NCBI GenBank assembly: GCA_030699205.1
Contig: JAUYJY010000052.1
Location: 1 to 8,723 of the forward strand
Source of the DNA: Candidatus Pacearchaeota archaeon
GTDB lineage: Archaea; Nanobdellota; Nanobdellia; Pacearchaeales; GW2011-AR1
Direction: 5' to 3'
Length of the DNA stretch: 8,723 bases
The notes under the pieces are model-generated. The model saw only the letters and a list, made by a program, of their open reading frames with translations. It ran no database searches and was not told where the DNA came from. This document shows, one piece after another, positions 6,828 to 8,723 of the stretch (positions are counted from its first letter, which is position 1; each line of letters starts with the position of its first letter). The translations under genes were made by a program, and so were the position numbers.

Positions 6828-6989
6828 GTGTTTGTTTTATTCTTTGGAGTTGCAGTTATAGAAGCTATTCAAACTAAGAATTGGTTGAAAGTTGGATTTT
6901 GGATAACTATATCACTCGTGTTTCTTTTTGCAGATAATTTTAAATTTAAATTAAAACATTCTAAATCTCATCCCATAAATAATCAATAA
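6828..6989 (+). CDS. Possible small two-helix membrane protein, possibly truncated
   Basis: A 53-residue frame from a GTG start, with two hydrophobic segments (VFVLFFGVAVIEAI and VGFWITISLVFLFA) separated by QTKNWLK and ending in a basic tail. An in-frame TGA lies directly before the GTG. An ATG at 6796 in another frame encodes MVKIKFGANL and would join after a one-base shift near 6825, so this may be a frameshifted gene rather than a short one. It ends 29 nt inside the 3' end of the convergent reverse transcriptase gene. No Shine-Dalgarno is seen. Confidence 0.3.
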   Translation: MFVLFFGVAVIEAIQTKNWLKVGFWITISLVFLFADNFKFKLKHSKSHPINNQ

Positions 6990-8004
6990 TTTTTAACTTT
7001 ATCTTTTCGCTAAGTTTGTGAGCATCTGCCCATTTTGCATAAGCTCGCCACCCTTGATAGCTTTCAAAGATATTGTCAAATCCCCATTTTCCTTCTTTAT
7101 ACAACTCAATCTTTCTTTGCATTATTCTTACATTTCTTTTTCTCAAAAGACTGTGGTGATAAAAGTTTCTGAATCCTATAAAATCAACACCCCTTATTAA
7201 TGGAATTATTCTAGATTTATCAGGATGCAAATTAATTAGTAGTTTCTTTGTTAAGAAATTATCTATCTCATTTAACAATAGTTCTAGCTTCTTTCTGGAA
7301 TGATGAAATATGACAAAATCATCAACATATCTAATATAGTAGCGGATTTTTAATTGATGTTTGACAAAATAATCTAATTCATTGAGGTATATATTTGCGA
7401 AGAATTGGGAAGTGAGGTTTCCTAAAGGCATGCCTTTCTGTGTTCGCCCCCCACCCGAACCTAACGAGACGTTTGCAAGAATTTGTTCAATAAGCCAGAT
7501 AACCTCTTTGTCTTTTATTCTTCTTTTAATAATCTCTAATAGTATTTCATGGTCTACTGTCTGGAAATAATGTTTGATATCTGCTTTAAGGCAAAATGCA
7601 GGACGACTATAATTGTGTGTTACTTTCCTTTGAAATTTATGAAATCTTTGAATTGCCAGCAAAGTTCCTTTATTTTTTTGATTTGCACATGAATCGTAGA
7701 CAAACTTTGGTTCAAATATCGGACAAATCACATTAATTAGTGCGTGATGAATAACCCTATCTCTAAAGTTCGATTTAGAAATTACACGAGTTTTGGGATC
7801 ACGCAATACAAAGGTTGTTAATGGGAGAGGTTTGTAGGTTTTAGTGAGTAGTTCGTTATGCAAATTAAGTAAGTTCCGCTCAATATCTTCATCGAAGGCC
7901 ATAACTTCAGGAATAGTTGTCTTTCCTTTGCGAGCATTTCGCCATGCTAAAGTTAAGTTACCCATTGAGCAAAGATATTGATATAAGTGGTAATTTGATT
8001 TCAT
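6961..8004 (-). CDS. Reverse transcriptase of a diversity-generating retroelement
   Basis: A 347-residue RNA-dependent DNA polymerase from the ATG at 8004. Key parts are the conserved N-terminus (LYQYLCSMGNLTLAWRNARK), the first catalytic Asp in LKADIKHYF (D142), and motif 4 as MPLGNLTSQ (192-200). That G-x3-SQ form is the DGR hallmark, where other RTs have QGxxxSP. The active-site YVDD is at 226-229 and the thumb ends with SYQGWRAYAKWA. Length is typical for the family and there is no maturase or endonuclease domain. The role is error-prone copying of TR RNA, misincorporating at adenines, to supply cDNA for the VR. The open frame extends upstream to a TTG at 8139, but that part is the TR itself, so ATG 8004 is preferred. 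The gene is third in a target-TR-RT order on one strand. Confidence 0.96.
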   Translation of the reverse strand: MKSNYHLYQYLCSMGNLTLAWRNARKGKTTIPEVMAFDEDIERNLLNLHNELLTKTYKPLPLTTFVLRDPKTRVISKSNFRDRVIHHALINVICPIFEPKFVYDSCANQKNKGTLLAIQRFHKFQRKVTHNYSRPAFCLKADIKHYFQTVDHEILLEIIKRRIKDKEVIWLIEQILANVSLGSGGGRTQKGMPLGNLTSQFFANIYLNELDYFVKHQLKIRYYIRYVDDFVIFHHSRKKLELLLNEIDNFLTKKLLINLHPDKSRIIPLIRGVDFIGFRNFYHHSLLRKRNVRIMQRKIELYKEGKWGFDNIFESYQGWRAYAKWADAHKLSEKIKLKIIDYLWDEI

Positions 8005-8010
8005 ATAAAA

Positions 8011-8262
8011 CCTGACTATGTGACTACGATGAGCTATTCGACCGTTCTCGTTCGAGTTAGCAAGATTCTCGTTGTTCGAGTTGACATTGAGGTTCCTGTT
8101 CAGATACAACCTCGAAAGGTGTAGCCATTTACTTTGCAAGTCACCACTGCTTCAAGTTTCACTTTTCGAACAGCATACTAATTGTTGCAGTTGAATTTTA
8201 TAACTCCTAAGAGCCGTAAGCAATTGGCGTGTAGCCCAACCATGATTTAACACATAGTCAGG
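8011..8262 (-). ncRNA. Probable TR-containing template RNA of the DGR
   Basis: A perfect 12-bp inverted repeat frames this region: the minus strand starts CCTGACTATGTG (8262-8251) and ends CACATAGTCAGG (8022-8011), so an RNA could close on itself with the TR inside. A TATA box centred near 8287 predicts initiation close to 8261, at the first arm. The second arm ends six bases before the RT ATG and would cover the only weak Shine-Dalgarno-like bases (CAGG), so folding could also limit RT translation. Template RNA is a required DGR component; the exact ends and the terminal helix are my inference. No protein gene is seen in 8120-8351, and no avd-like frame. Confidence 0.55.
8034..8119 (-). repeat. 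DGR template repeat (TR)
   Basis: Matches 8504-8589 without gaps over 86 bp, with 18 differences, all at adenines of this strand (28 adenines; 58 other bases all conserved). In the VR reading frame the TR reads LYLNRNLNVNSNNENLANSN and onward, with ten AAC/AAT codons. This is the usual DGR design: AAY can mutate to many amino acids but never to a stop. It lies between the target gene and the RT, 29 nt before the RT start. Confidence 0.95.
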
Positions 8263-8283
8263 AGTCTTGACTAAACTACTCAA

Positions 8284-8291
8284 TTTTTATA
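8284..8291 (-). promoter_or_regulatory. TATA box, candidate promoter for template RNA and RT
   Basis: The minus strand reads TATAAAAA in the gap between the target stop (8352) and the TR. Archaeal spacing predicts a start near 8261. A second TATA-like TTATAAAA near 8199-8206 could start a shorter RNA. Neither is proven, and read-through from the target gene is also possible. Confidence 0.4.
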
Positions 8292-8351
8292 GATTATTGT
8301 TGTGTAAGGAGTATAAACAATCAAATATGTTTAAATTATCTAGAAGAATAA

Positions 8352-8723
8352 TTACTTAGTTGGATAAAGGGCTTGTATTGCTCTAGATTTTGCTTCGTCT
8401 AAAATACCTTCAGCAGTTCGCATTCTGTCTGCAAGTTCGCTTTTTGCTCCTTCATACTTAGCACGCACAAAATCGGCGCCTGCGGCTTCGCCGCGAACGA
8501 CCACTACCCGACCGCCCCCGTCCGAGTAAGCAAGATCCACGTCGCTCGAGCCGACACTGAGGCTCCAGTACAGAAACAACCTCGAAAGGCCAGATTTTCT
8601 ACGAGTGTATAATGTTCTCTTTCCATCGCTGGCGAAAATAGGCGCACCAGTTTCATCAAGTCTATTGAAAGTTTTACCATCATTCTTGTCTACTAAATAT
8701 GGAGCTTCAGTAATTTGGCTTTC
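8352..8723 (-). CDS. DGR target protein with variable region (N-terminus outside window)
   Basis: The last 123 residues are visible; the frame is open to the window edge, so start, signal peptide and upstream domains cannot be seen. About 45 residues (including APYLVDKNDGKTFNRL and LYTRRKSGLSR) precede the variable segment, which reads LFLYWSLSVGSSDVDLAYSD then GGGRVVVVRG. All ten TR asparagine codons have become Y, S, G or D, and an Arg has become Trp, giving the Tyr/Ser/Gly/Asp/Trp-rich composition typical of diversified binding surfaces. A conserved strand-like GRVVVV ends it. DGR targets usually carry this in a C-type lectin fold; that fold is inferred. Unusually, about 50 residues follow the VR, mostly a charged helix (FVRAKYEGAKSELADRM). 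Ligand unknown. Confidence 0.9.
   Translation of the reverse strand, partial: ESQITEAPYLVDKNDGKTFNRLDETGAPIFASDGKRTLYTRRKSGLSRLFLYWSLSVGSSDVDLAYSDGGGRVVVVRGEAAGADFVRAKYEGAKSELADRMRTAEGILDEAKSRAIQALYPTK
8482..8494 (-). other. Hairpin downstream of the VR (homing-associated)
   Basis: The coding strand has arms GCGGC and GCCGC around a GAA loop, beginning nine bases after the VR end. Its core GCGAAGC is known as an exceptionally stable DNA mini-hairpin. In the Bordetella phage DGR a DNA hairpin/cruciform just downstream of the VR promotes homing, so this site probably does the same. It lies inside the target coding sequence (GEAAG). Confidence 0.7.
8504..8589 (-). repeat. DGR variable repeat (VR)
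   Basis: Recipient copy of the TR, in the same reading frame, offset 470 bp. Differences from the TR are 13 A-to-G and 5 A-to-T on the coding strand, none A-to-C. At the 3' end, similarity breaks after the shared TAG at 8506-8504. The adjoining VR bases (TGGTCGTTCG) differ from the TR side by non-adenine changes and one gap, as expected for an IMH/IMH* pair that keeps homing one-way. Confidence 0.95.

Noticed and set aside
7018..7570. Plus-strand frames inside the RT gene
   Set aside because: They are antisense to the RT and show no promoter, ribosome binding site or recognisable protein features.
8005..8139. N-terminal 45-residue extension of the RT from a TTG start
   Set aside because: It is the translated template repeat; conserved RT sequence and a proper ATG begin at 8004.
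8352..8579. A 75-residue gene starting at TTG 8579
   Set aside because: The frame is open upstream to the window edge and the VR begins before this TTG; it is the C-terminal part of the larger target gene.

Overview
The window looks like an AT-rich archaeal chromosome segment, most likely from a DPANN lineage (Woesearchaeota/Pacearchaeota-like). The grounds are archaeal TATA boxes at the right distance from several genes, oligo-T termination, a GGAGGTGA ribosome binding site beside apparently leaderless genes, a type II tRNA-Leu without encoded CCA, and an XPD/DinG-like helicase. Lineage is an inference; no rRNA or ribosomal protein is present.

Layout: positions 2-433 hold a frameshifted remnant of an unrecognised gene. 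A 97-bp repeat (copy A, 648-744) follows. Then come a small four-helix membrane protein (783-1124, minus) and a divergent ABC exporter (1250-2998). A tRNA-Leu with anticodon AAG lies at 3207-3290. Its last 22 bases are duplicated at 3456-3477, and five short-loop hairpins are packed between the two copies. Next are an XPD/DinG-like helicase (3606-5633) and an overlapping basic protein of unknown function (5617-6081). An inverted second copy of the repeat (copy B, 6522-6711) carries a 93-bp insertion with terminal inverted repeats. A and B therefore bracket about 5.8 kb.

The right end is a diversity-generating retroelement (DGR), all on the minus strand and transcribed right to left: target gene with a variable repeat (VR, 8504-8589; the gene runs off the window), then a template repeat (TR, 8034-8119), then the DGR-type reverse transcriptase (6961-8004). 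TR and VR align over 86 bp without gaps. They differ at 18 positions, and every difference is at a template adenine (coding strand; 28 adenines in total). None of the 58 non-adenine positions differs. The VR is followed by a 5-bp GC hairpin with a GAA loop, as expected downstream of a DGR homing site.

How the DGR parts should work together: the RT copies the TR-containing RNA with errors at adenines, and the mutated cDNA replaces the VR, diversifying a probable ligand-binding surface of the target protein. DGRs, including DPANN ones, are a known class. What looks specific here is (i) a perfect 12-bp inverted repeat (8011-8022 with 8251-8262) that encloses the TR and starts where a TATA box at 8284-8291 predicts transcription to begin, suggesting a compact template RNA of about 250 nt closed by a terminal helix just before the RT start; (ii) a target protein continuing about 50 residues beyond the VR; and (iii) no accessory avd-like gene in the window.
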